A stretch of 7,637 bases of DNA from positions 1 through 7,637 of the forward strand of contig CALFBL010000389.1 in the NCBI GenBank assembly GCA_937951695.1, written 5' to 3'. The translations under genes and the position numbers were made by a program. How positions within the stretch are numbered: position 1 is the stretch's first letter; the number at the start of each line of letters is the position of its first letter. Below are positions 1 to 6,592 of the stretch, one piece after another. The notes under the pieces were generated by a model. It did no database searches, was not told the origin of the DNA, and saw only the letters and a program-made list of their open reading frames with translations. This stretch comes from an uncultured Granulosicoccaceae bacterium. GTDB taxonomy: Bacteria > Pseudomonadota > Gammaproteobacteria > Granulosicoccales > Granulosicoccaceae.

Positions 1-460
1 CGGCATGACGTCCTTCGGCAGCCATGCAGTGGAGTCGATGCGACTGGAAAAAGGTTACCGGCATTGGAAAGCGGATTTGATCACTGAGTTTGATCCGCTC
101 GAGAGCGCGTTGGATCGTTTCGTGTTGCTCGATAAGCCAAGTTTTATCGGTAAGGATGCGTTGTTACGGCATCAAAATGATGGCCCGCGACGCAAATTTG
201 TGTCGTTGATTGTGGACTGCACACACGCTGCTGCGCACGGTGGTGATAGCATTGTGACCGCTCGTGGTAACTGTATCGGCACCATCACCTCTGGCGGGTG
301 GGGTTATCGAATTGATAAAAACATCGCTATGGGTTTCATCGATGTCGGGTTTGCGGAGATAGGCACTGAAGTTTACGTCGAGGTCATTGGTGAGGCCTAT
401 CCGGCAACGGTGGTTGAACCGGATCTGTACGATCCTGAATACAAACTGGTTCGCGGCTAG
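1..460 (+). CDS. GcvT-fold C-terminus of a dimethylglycine/sarcosine dehydrogenase-like protein (5' partial)
   Basis: This is the 3' end of a gene running in from before the window. The frame is open from base 2 (GGC) and ends at TAG 458-460, so the Met at base 5 is probably internal. The visible ~152 residues match the aminomethyltransferase (GcvT) fold. Counting from that Met, SMRLEKGYRHW (11-21) and DPLESALDRFV (30-40) lead into FIGKDALL (47-54), the end of the folate-binding domain. The C-terminal barrel follows with GTITSGGWGYR (92-102), GTEVYVEV (120-127) and EPDLYDPEYK (138-147). In this superfamily the domain moves a methyl or methylene group to tetrahydrofolate. The RHWKADL and LYDP motifs resemble, from memory, bacterial dimethylglycine or sarcosine dehydrogenases, where it is fused behind an FAD oxidoreductase, more than the glycine-cleavage T-protein. 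Whether an FAD domain is present cannot be seen. A stand-alone GcvT-like demethylase is the main alternative. It converges on the desaturase gene. Confidence 0.85.
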   Translation, partial: GMTSFGSHAVESMRLEKGYRHWKADLITEFDPLESALDRFVLLDKPSFIGKDALLRHQNDGPRRKFVSLIVDCTHAAAHGGDSIVTARGNCIGTITSGGWGYRIDKNIAMGFIDVGFAEIGTEVYVEVIGEAYPATVVEPDLYDPEYKLVRG

Positions 461-491
461 ATTCGTTTACGCGCCGGCAAAAGAAGCCGAT

Positions 492-1466
492 TTATGTGTC
501 GACGTGGCTCAGACTTTCACGGAGTTTTGCTTGTAAAGGGTGAGGAACTGGATCTTTGGGCCGCACGAAATACTGCCTGAACACTTGCAGATAGTTGCTG
601 TAGAAGTAGTGTCCGTTTAAGTTATTGAAATGGGTTTTATGTTTTTCGTAGTAGCCCGGTAGCTCGTACCACGGTAGACGTGAGTGCTTGTGATGAACGG
701 CGTGCAAATTGTTGAACAAAAACAACCATCCAAGAAAATGACGATCGTCAACTATCGCGGTTCTTGCTAACACACTTTCATTAGCGCGATGTTCTAGATA
801 TGTGCGAATCCGGAGAATCGACAACGCCCCGTAACTGGCCAACAGCCAAGCCGCGATACTCCACTGTGCAACACCGATGAACCAAACAGCGGCAATGACG
901 ATTCCAGCCAAATGCAGAAGGTATGCTCGAACAATGTCACGATCGCCGTGAAGCATCGCGATGATGTCCGCCCGGTAAAACGATAACATCCCAATCACCG
1001 GCCCGATGATCATTCGGCCCGCCAGTGTATTGTTGATCCGATACACCCTGCGCAACCAATCTGATAACCTTTGCCAGACGATGGGATCCATATACTGACT
1101 CTCGGGATCATCGTGTGGATCGGTTAGATTTTCATCAATATGGTGCGCCAAGTGCGTTGTTTTAAAGCGTTCGTAAGGCACGAAAAAACCTACTGCCGGA
1201 AACCCAAACGCATCATTGAGCCACTGTTTACGAAACGGATTGCCGTGCAATAACTCGTGCTGCAATGAAGAGTGTAGAGCGAAAAATACTGAAAGCACTG
1301 GCACAGCGACCCACACGACGGCAGCATGGCCAGTCGCTTCAGCTAAACCGCTAGCCCCAAGGGTCACCAGCCCAATGCCCAAGTAACACACCACCAGCAT
1401 TGCCAGTGTAGGCCATTGAATTGCTGCACCGCGTATCACGTGTTGTTTCTCAGAAGTGCCAACCAC
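492..1466 (-). CDS. Integral-membrane fatty acid desaturase family protein
   Basis: The 324-residue product is a membrane di-iron desaturase/hydroxylase (FA_desaturase family), expected to use O2 and reducing equivalents on an acyl chain or other lipid. All three histidine boxes are intact: HELLH (70-74, with H65 just before), HLAHH (105-109) and HAVHH (255-259, followed by H261). Hydrophobic stretches lie at about 20-38, 48-64, 150-165 and 183-212. That gives membrane spans with the His boxes facing one side, as usual for the family. Around box 2, the sequence DENLTDPHDDPES (111-123) and the tail RPKDPVPHP (302-310) look family-conserved. The start is GTG at 1464-1466, whose G is also the last base of the gspF TAG stop. 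No good Shine-Dalgarno precedes it, so translation probably depends on ribosomes finishing gspF. Substrate and regiospecificity cannot be read from the sequence; a carotenoid or sterol-like hydroxylase is less likely but not excluded. The stop is TAA at 492-494. Confidence 0.9.
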   Translation of the reverse strand: MVGTSEKQHVIRGAAIQWPTLAMLVVCYLGIGLVTLGASGLAEATGHAAVVWVAVPVLSVFFALHSSLQHELLHGNPFRKQWLNDAFGFPAVGFFVPYERFKTTHLAHHIDENLTDPHDDPESQYMDPIVWQRLSDWLRRVYRINNTLAGRMIIGPVIGMLSFYRADIIAMLHGDRDIVRAYLLHLAGIVIAAVWFIGVAQWSIAAWLLASYGALSILRIRTYLEHRANESVLARTAIVDDRHFLGWLFLFNNLHAVHHKHSRLPWYELPGYYEKHKTHFNNLNGHYFYSNYLQVFRQYFVRPKDPVPHPLQAKLRESLSHVDT

Positions 1467-1468
1467 TA
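1464..1468 (-). promoter_or_regulatory. gspF stop / desaturase start overlap (TAGTG)
   Basis: Read on the minus strand, the TAG stop of gspF (1468-1466) and the GTG start of the desaturase (1466-1464) share one G. The bases before it (CAACTGGTTAGT) contain no strong Shine-Dalgarno. This layout is typical of termination-reinitiation coupling, so the desaturase is inferred to be translated in step with gspF. An alternative start at Met23 (position 1400) would cut into the first hydrophobic segment and is less likely. Confidence 0.65.
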
Positions 1469-2707
1469 ACTAACCAGTTGGTTCATTTCAAAGATCGGCA
1501 ACAAGATCCCCAGAACGATGGTCAATACCACCCCACCCATGATCAGAATCACCACAGGCTCAAATAGCCCGAGGAACAGAGCCATGGCGGAATTCAGTTC
1601 CCGCTCTTGGTGAATTGCTGCCTTTTGCAGCATATGGGGAAGCTGCCCAGATTGCTCACCACTGGCGATGAGGTGCAACAGCATCGGTGGGAAGTAGCCA
1701 GTCTTCTCTAGCGAATCGCCAAGGGTTGCGCCTTCTCGTACCTGGCTGGCCGCTCTTTCGACCGCACCACGCATGGGTCGGCTGGTGATAACGGCTGATG
1801 ATATATCCAGAGCTTCAAGCACGGGTACACCGGACGAGGCAAGGATTGACAGGGTGTTGGCAAACTGGGCGGTGTTGTGGCCTCGGATCAATTTCTTGAT
1901 AACCGGGACTTTTAATAGAGAGCCGTGCACGCGGGTTTTGAACGCTTCACCGCGCATGGCTCGTCGAAACAAGATCACTGTGACGAAAATTACCCCAGCG
2001 ATCACTAATCCCCAGCTTCTGACGAACGCCGAGCTTGTCAGCATCAGTTGAGTCAGTGTGGGTAAATCCTGATTCAGGCCGTCGAACACCTGCACGACTT
2101 GAGGCACCACGTACGCTAGTAGGAACGAGACGATCAGCACCGACGCAACGACCAGCATCGTGGGGTAGATTAAAGCCTTCTTGATAGTGGATTGTGAGAC
2201 CTGACGTTCTTCGGTGTAATCGGCCAGCCGCTCAAGTACGGCATCGAGGTGGCCCGAACTTTCGCCAGCGGCCACCGTGGCCTGATAGATTTCAGGGAAT
2301 ACTTTCGGATAGTCGCTCAGCGCTGAGGCCAAGGTATGGCCTTCCAGTACTTTGGCGCGAACCGACAGCATCAGCGCTTTGATCTTTGGTTTCTCGGTTT
2401 GTGCACCCACTGCCGACAGGGCTTCTTCAAGCGGTGTGCCGGCGGCAATCAAGGTGGCGATCTGACGCGTGATCAGGGCCAAGTCGTTGGTCTTGATCCC
2501 ACCACGAAAAGTACCGGCACTGGATGGAGAGGAACCTGCCCGGTCTTTGCCGCGGCTGTGTCCTCCACCACTGGTTTCATGAATCTCCAACGGGGTAAGA
2601 GATTGTTGGCGCAGCTGTTGACGGGCCAAGCGGGCAGTATCGGCTTCTAGATAGCCTTTTCTCTCTTTACCACGAACATCAAGCGCTAGGTATTCGTACG
2701 CTGCCAT
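1466..2707 (-). CDS. gspF: Type II secretion system inner-membrane platform protein GspF
   Basis: GspF is the polytopic inner-membrane protein of the T2SS assembly platform. It contacts the GspE ATPase and is thought to help drive pseudopilus assembly. The 413-residue length is normal. The canonical N-terminus MAAYEYLALDVRGKERKG is followed by a short Gly/Ser-rich linker (about 46-70) and two copies of the T2SSF domain (about 76-200 and 278-400). Each copy carries the matching signature: GESSGHLDAVLERL at 148-161 and GEQSGQLPHML at 350-360. Predicted membrane segments are about 180-204, 233-247 and 377-405, ending in PIFEMNQLV. The start is ATG at 2705-2707, 16 bases after the gspE stop. The purine run AAAAAAGA upstream is only a weak ribosome binding site, so coupling to gspE is plausible. 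The TAG stop (1466-1468) overlaps the next gene by one base. PilC of type IV pili is related, but the gspCDE neighbours settle the assignment. Confidence 0.97.
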   Translation of the reverse strand: MAAYEYLALDVRGKERKGYLEADTARLARQQLRQQSLTPLEIHETSGGGHSRGKDRAGSSPSSAGTFRGGIKTNDLALITRQIATLIAAGTPLEEALSAVGAQTEKPKIKALMLSVRAKVLEGHTLASALSDYPKVFPEIYQATVAAGESSGHLDAVLERLADYTEERQVSQSTIKKALIYPTMLVVASVLIVSFLLAYVVPQVVQVFDGLNQDLPTLTQLMLTSSAFVRSWGLVIAGVIFVTVILFRRAMRGEAFKTRVHGSLLKVPVIKKLIRGHNTAQFANTLSILASSGVPVLEALDISSAVITSRPMRGAVERAASQVREGATLGDSLEKTGYFPPMLLHLIASGEQSGQLPHMLQKAAIHQERELNSAMALFLGLFEPVVILIMGGVVLTIVLGILLPIFEMNQLVS

Positions 2708-2723
2708 ACATTAGGTGTCTTTT

Positions 2724-4328
2724 TTAAACTTCGCGGGTAACACGGAGCACTTCTTCAAGTGAAGTCTTGCCTTCGAGAACGAGGCGTAACCCATCATCAT
2801 TGATGCTAGGACCGCGTGTCCGGGCGTAGTTCTCCATATCCAGCTCGGATGCGCCGTCATGGATCATGGTGCGCAGGGTTTGATCGACTTCTATAACTTC
2901 ATAGATACCGGATCGGCCGGCGTAACCGGTGTGGTTGCAGTTGTCGCATCCGTGGGCTGTGCAAACACCACCTGCTTGACTCATGGGGACTTTCAAGCTT
3001 TTCAGCTCGGCTATCGTTGGGGTATGTGGGCGTTTACAGTCTGTGCAGAGTAGGCGTACCAGTCGTTGAGCGACCAAACCTTCCAGACTGGTCGCGAGCA
3101 AGAAGGACTCTGTTCCCATATCACGCAATCGGGTCACGGCTCCGATCGCTGTGTTGGTGTGTAAGGTCGATAGAACCAGGTGACCGGTCAAGGAGGCCTG
3201 AACCGCGATCTCGGCGGTTTCGATATCACGAATCTCACCAACCATCACGATGTCCGGATCCTGACGCAAGATGGCGCGAAGACCGGTTGCGAAATCCATA
3301 TTAACTTTGGTGTTCACTTGTGTTTGACCGATGCCATCGAGGTAGTACTCGACGGGATCTTCGACGGTCAATATATTGAAGCGGGAGGTGTTCAAGCGTG
3401 TCAGAGCCGCATACCGCGTGGTGGTTTTACCAGAACCTGTGGGCCCGGTCACTAGGATGATGCCGTGTGACAACGAGAGAGTTCTCACTAGGGAATCGAA
3501 GGGTTGCTTTGGCATGCCCAGACTTTCCAGGTCCAATCGGCCTGCTTGCCGGTCGAGTAAACGCAACACGACGCGCTCGCTTTTGCCACCCCCGGTAGGC
3601 AGCGTCGATACCCGCACATCGACGGGACGTCCCGCTACGCGCAGAGGAATCCGCCCATCCTGAGGTAGGCGACGCTCGGCAATGTCGAGCTTTGCCATAA
3701 CTTTTAATCGAGAGATCACCATCGGCGCTATCTCGCGCGGTGGATCGAATAACTTTTGCATCACACCATCGACGCGGTAGCGAATCGACAGTCGGCTCTC
3801 GAACGGTTCGACGTGAATATCCGAGGCGCCCATGCGCACCGCTTGGGTCATGATGGCGTTGATTAACCGAATCACCGGAGCATCGTCCGTAGATTCCATT
3901 AGATCTTCAGGCTCGGGGAGGGCGTCGGCGAGTTCGGCGAGATTAAGATCGTCGCCGAAATCGTCCATAGCGTCCATGCCCTGTCCGGTCTCGCCTTCGT
4001 AGTGGCGAGTCAGACGAGCGTCAAATTCATCGCTGGAAATCGGTTCAGGTGTCAATGGTTGGCCAGCTTTGCGCCGGGCTTCTGTCAGGGCGTTGAGCGT
4101 CATGCCCGGTTTGTGTACCAGAACCATATGGCCGTCGTCAGCCGATTCCAGCAGCACACCGTGGCGCCGCGCGAATGTGTAGGGTAGGTCTGTCATTGGT
4201 TTACGCAGCGGCATAGCCGCCGCCACAGTCCCACTGGCGGATGTTGTGTTGTTTTTCATCACCTCGTTGGCAGCGCCTTCTTCAGGCGGCTGGCCAACGT
4301 CGATGAATCCCGCAGGTTTTATCACCAT
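2724..4328 (-). CDS. gspE: Type II secretion system ATPase GspE
   Basis: GspE is the cytoplasmic hexameric ATPase that powers pseudopilus assembly through GspL and GspF. The 534 residues show an N1E-like domain beginning at LPYTFARRHGV (48-58), then an acidic linker rich in D/E (about 111-149). The N2E domain follows (PVIRLINAIM 151-160, GASDIHVEP 167-175). The ATPase core has Walker A GPTGSGKT (295-302), the Asp box TVEDPVEY (321-328), Walker B IVMVGEIRD (360-368) and the His box TGHLVLSTLHTN (381-392). A zinc site of four cysteines, C428, C431, C461 and C464, is typical of GspE. The protein ends in the family-like EVLRVTRE. The start is uncertain: ATG 4328 lies only 6 bases from the gspD stop but has no clear Shine-Dalgarno. 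Met24 (4259) has a GAGG too close to it, and Met39 (4214) and Met45 (4196) also precede the conserved part. One oddity is Arg305 directly after GKTTT, where Leu is usual. Confidence 0.97.
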   Translation of the reverse strand: MVIKPAGFIDVGQPPEEGAANEVMKNNTTSASGTVAAAMPLRKPMTDLPYTFARRHGVLLESADDGHMVLVHKPGMTLNALTEARRKAGQPLTPEPISSDEFDARLTRHYEGETGQGMDAMDDFGDDLNLAELADALPEPEDLMESTDDAPVIRLINAIMTQAVRMGASDIHVEPFESRLSIRYRVDGVMQKLFDPPREIAPMVISRLKVMAKLDIAERRLPQDGRIPLRVAGRPVDVRVSTLPTGGGKSERVVLRLLDRQAGRLDLESLGMPKQPFDSLVRTLSLSHGIILVTGPTGSGKTTTRYAALTRLNTSRFNILTVEDPVEYYLDGIGQTQVNTKVNMDFATGLRAILRQDPDIVMVGEIRDIETAEIAVQASLTGHLVLSTLHTNTAIGAVTRLRDMGTESFLLATSLEGLVAQRLVRLLCTDCKRPHTPTIAELKSLKVPMSQAGGVCTAHGCDNCNHTGYAGRSGIYEVIEVDQTLRTMIHDGASELDMENYARTRGPSINDDGLRLVLEGKTSLEEVLRVTREV

Positions 4329-4334
4329 GATGTG

Positions 4335-6545
4335 CTAGTCGATTTCGTCAAATGGCCCTGGAAGTTCACTAATCGAGCCAGAAGCCGAAGCTTGGGCTGG
4401 CACGACCTCAATCGTCGGCATGGCCGTTGTGTTTAGAGCAGGCTCCCCTGCCGGATTCAATGGCCTCACGGACGAACTGGGCACAATAGTTCTTAGAGTA
4501 TCGTCCTGAGTGTCCACTCGCTTGCCATCAAAATACAGGTGTAACTGAGGTAAGCGGGGTGCCGGACGATTAATTAACGTTTCCTCACCAAATAGACCCA
4601 GTTGTGAGCTCCGAAGTTCCTCATATTTCGTCCGGCTGACATTTTCTGAATCTTGCGCTTCCCGCAAGATCGTCGGGTGCAAAAATACCATCAGGTTGCG
4701 TTTTGTCTTGGTGGTGCTGTTGAATTGAAACAACCTTCCCAGCAGCGGGATGTCGCCCAGAAAGGGAATTTTCTCGCTGACATTATTAATTTGGTCGTCA
4801 ATCAGGCCACCCAGCACCAGGGTTTGACCGTCTTCAATCAGCACGGTTGTCTTGATCGAACGCTGGTTGGTGATGATGTCTGATGCGCCTGCGATCGCAG
4901 TATTGCTGAGATCCGACACATCTTGCTCAATATCCATCTTGATATTGTTGCCTTCATTAATCTGAGGCGTCACCTTCAGGCTAATACCAATGTCCTGACG
5001 TTCAATGGTCTGAAAGGGGTTGTCGTTAGCGGTAGATAACTGGGTACCGGTTACGAACGGTACATTCTGACCCACAATGATCTCGGCTTCCTGATTGTCC
5101 ATGGTGACCAAAGAGGGCGTGGAAAGAATGTTGTTATCGGAATTGGACGCGATGGCAGAAACCAGCAAGCCGAAGTTCGTACCATCACCGACTCGACCAA
5201 TTGCCGCGGTCAGCCCACCGGGAATGACCGATCCGCCGCTGGCAATGCTCGCCAGCAACCCAGTCGTTGCGCCACCGAGATTCGATACCGCCAGTGGGCG
5301 TTCTGAGCCGGATCCGTCGACGGCAAAGTTAAATCCCAGCGTATTGTTGTCATTATCAGACAGCTCAGCGATGATCGCTTCAACCAAAACCTGTGCACGA
5401 CGAATGTCCAACTGATCGATGACTGCGAGAATGCTGCGCATTTCATCCGGCGGTGCAGTAATGATCAGTGCATTAGTGTCAGGATCTGCTTGAATGTCGA
5501 GGTTCGGACCGGTTTGTTCCTGCGGGTTGCCGGGTCGACCAATGATGGCAGCGGTTGGGGCGTTTTGCACCGGCGCGCCGTTAGCGTCTACGGTGCCGAT
5601 CGGTGCTGTGCCCGGAAGCTCACTCGGCCCATTACTGCCACCGTCATCGGAGCTTGTGCCAATAGTGGCTTGACCGGCGGATACACCGGTGAGGATGGGT
5701 AGTAAATCTTCTGCGTTGGCGTAGCGCAAATAAACCACCCGGGTGTTACCACCGGACTCAACCGGAGTATCCAGATTTTTAATCAGGCTGCGCATGCGCA
5801 CCCGTGTGTTGGCATCGCCGCTTAACAGGATGCTGTTGGTGCGTTCGTCAGCGGCAAAACGCACCTCGCCAGTGCCGCCAGCTTGGGCGGTGCGAGACTG
5901 AAGCGATTGCAAAATACGAATAACTTCTGACGCCGAGGCATGATTGACTCGCACAACCTCCACTTCATCGTTGTCGGGGCGATCAATACCGGCGATGATT
6001 TCTGTCAGTCGTTCAATATTCGCGGCGCGATCGGTGACAATCAGGGTGTTGGTCGCCGCGTAGGCTGCCAAGTGACCTTGCTGAGGCACCAAAGGACGCA
6101 GAATGGGTACCAGCTGCGCTGCCGGCACGTTCTCTACTTTAATGACCTGAGTCACCAATTGATCGGATGTCTTGGCGGTATTGTCGAATGATGGCACTGG
6201 ACCTTGTTTGGCGTTAACGTCAGGGACGATCTTGATCAAATCACCCTGAGGAATGGCAGCAAAACCGTGAACCTGCAAGACTGAGAGGAACGCCTCATAA
6301 ATCTCATCGGCGTTCAGTTTCTTGGCGCTGATGACCGTGACGCGTGCCTTGACTCGCGGGTCAACCACAAAGTTTCTACCGGTCTGTACCGAGACGGTTT
6401 TGATCAGCGTCTGAATGTCGGCGTTATTCAGGTTAAATTCAAATCCTTCTTCACCATCTTGTTGCGCGTATAGAGCCAAACTCCAGCTGCACAAGGCAGC
6501 CAGAGTAATGGCACGAATGAACGACAAGAAGTAACGACTTTGCAT
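4335..6545 (-). CDS. gspD: Type II secretion system outer-membrane secretin GspD
   Basis: GspD multimerises into the outer-membrane channel through which folded exoproteins leave the periplasm. I choose ATG at 6543-6545. It gives a clean Sec signal peptide (residues 1-27, ending LALYA before QQDGEEG) and has AGG at 6555-6557 with a 9-base spacer. The frame also stays open to a GTG at 6593 that overlaps the gspC stop, which would add 16 residues but has no Shine-Dalgarno. In the 736-residue numbering the domains are N0 (about 35-108), N1 (130-188), N2 (195-259), N3 (268-380) and the secretin barrel (381-629). The barrel has the hallmarks VGQNVPFVTG, DIGISLKVTPQI, IEDGQTLVLGGL and KIPFLGDIPLLGRLF. 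N3 is interrupted by a Gly/Ser/Pro/Asn-rich loop of roughly 58 residues (289-347). A low-complexity, Pro/Ser/Ala-rich tail of about 70 residues follows the C-terminal S-domain region. The gene ends 6 bases before gspE. PilQ is excluded by the domain order and neighbours. Confidence 0.97.
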   Translation of the reverse strand: MQSRYFLSFIRAITLAALCSWSLALYAQQDGEEGFEFNLNNADIQTLIKTVSVQTGRNFVVDPRVKARVTVISAKKLNADEIYEAFLSVLQVHGFAAIPQGDLIKIVPDVNAKQGPVPSFDNTAKTSDQLVTQVIKVENVPAAQLVPILRPLVPQQGHLAAYAATNTLIVTDRAANIERLTEIIAGIDRPDNDEVEVVRVNHASASEVIRILQSLQSRTAQAGGTGEVRFAADERTNSILLSGDANTRVRMRSLIKNLDTPVESGGNTRVVYLRYANAEDLLPILTGVSAGQATIGTSSDDGGSNGPSELPGTAPIGTVDANGAPVQNAPTAAIIGRPGNPQEQTGPNLDIQADPDTNALIITAPPDEMRSILAVIDQLDIRRAQVLVEAIIAELSDNDNNTLGFNFAVDGSGSERPLAVSNLGGATTGLLASIASGGSVIPGGLTAAIGRVGDGTNFGLLVSAIASNSDNNILSTPSLVTMDNQEAEIIVGQNVPFVTGTQLSTANDNPFQTIERQDIGISLKVTPQINEGNNIKMDIEQDVSDLSNTAIAGASDIITNQRSIKTTVLIEDGQTLVLGGLIDDQINNVSEKIPFLGDIPLLGRLFQFNSTTKTKRNLMVFLHPTILREAQDSENVSRTKYEELRSSQLGLFGEETLINRPAPRLPQLHLYFDGKRVDTQDDTLRTIVPSSSVRPLNPAGEPALNTTAMPTIEVVPAQASASGSISELPGPFDEID

Positions 6546-6554
6546 AATTTTGAA

Positions 6555-6557
6555 CCT
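6555..6557 (-). promoter_or_regulatory. Ribosome binding site deciding the gspD start
   Basis: On the minus strand CAGGTTCAAAATT precedes ATG (6545), with AGG 9 bases upstream. The competing GTG at 6593 overlaps the gspC stop and has only CTCTCGCTCAATA before it, without a Shine-Dalgarno. The signal peptide begins properly only at the ATG, which supports this choice. Confidence 0.6.
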
Positions 6558-6592
6558 GATCGGCGTAACCTGATTAGTATAGTTGGCCCGCA

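Noticed and set aside
475..489. Possible bidirectional terminator between the converging genes (CGGC-AAAAGAA-GCCG)
   Set aside because: The stem is only 4 bp and neither strand has a proper T-run after it, so I do not call it a terminator.
1472..1483. AACCA-GT-TGGTT dyad in the last codons of gspF, a possible hairpin controlling desaturase translation
   Set aside because: It lies in coding sequence, gives at most a weak 4-bp stem, and does not cover the GTG start.
3376..3663. Plus-strand open frames of about 90-106 codons inside gspE, gspD and gspF (also 1773-2051, 3017-3304, 5095-5415, 6971-7279)
   Set aside because: They lie wholly antisense to strongly conserved gsp genes, have Arg/Ser-rich compositions without recognisable motifs, and are best explained as shadows of the real frames.
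5210..5446. Minus-strand 78-codon frame overlapping gspD, and a similar 66-codon frame at 794-994 within the desaturase
   Set aside because: Both are out-of-frame shadows on the same strand as well-supported genes, with no ribosome binding site or domain.
6465..6545. Lipoprotein signal in GspD (Cys within LAALCSW)
   Set aside because: The residue before the Cys is Leu, which does not fit a lipobox, and an ordinary signal peptidase I site follows at LALYA.
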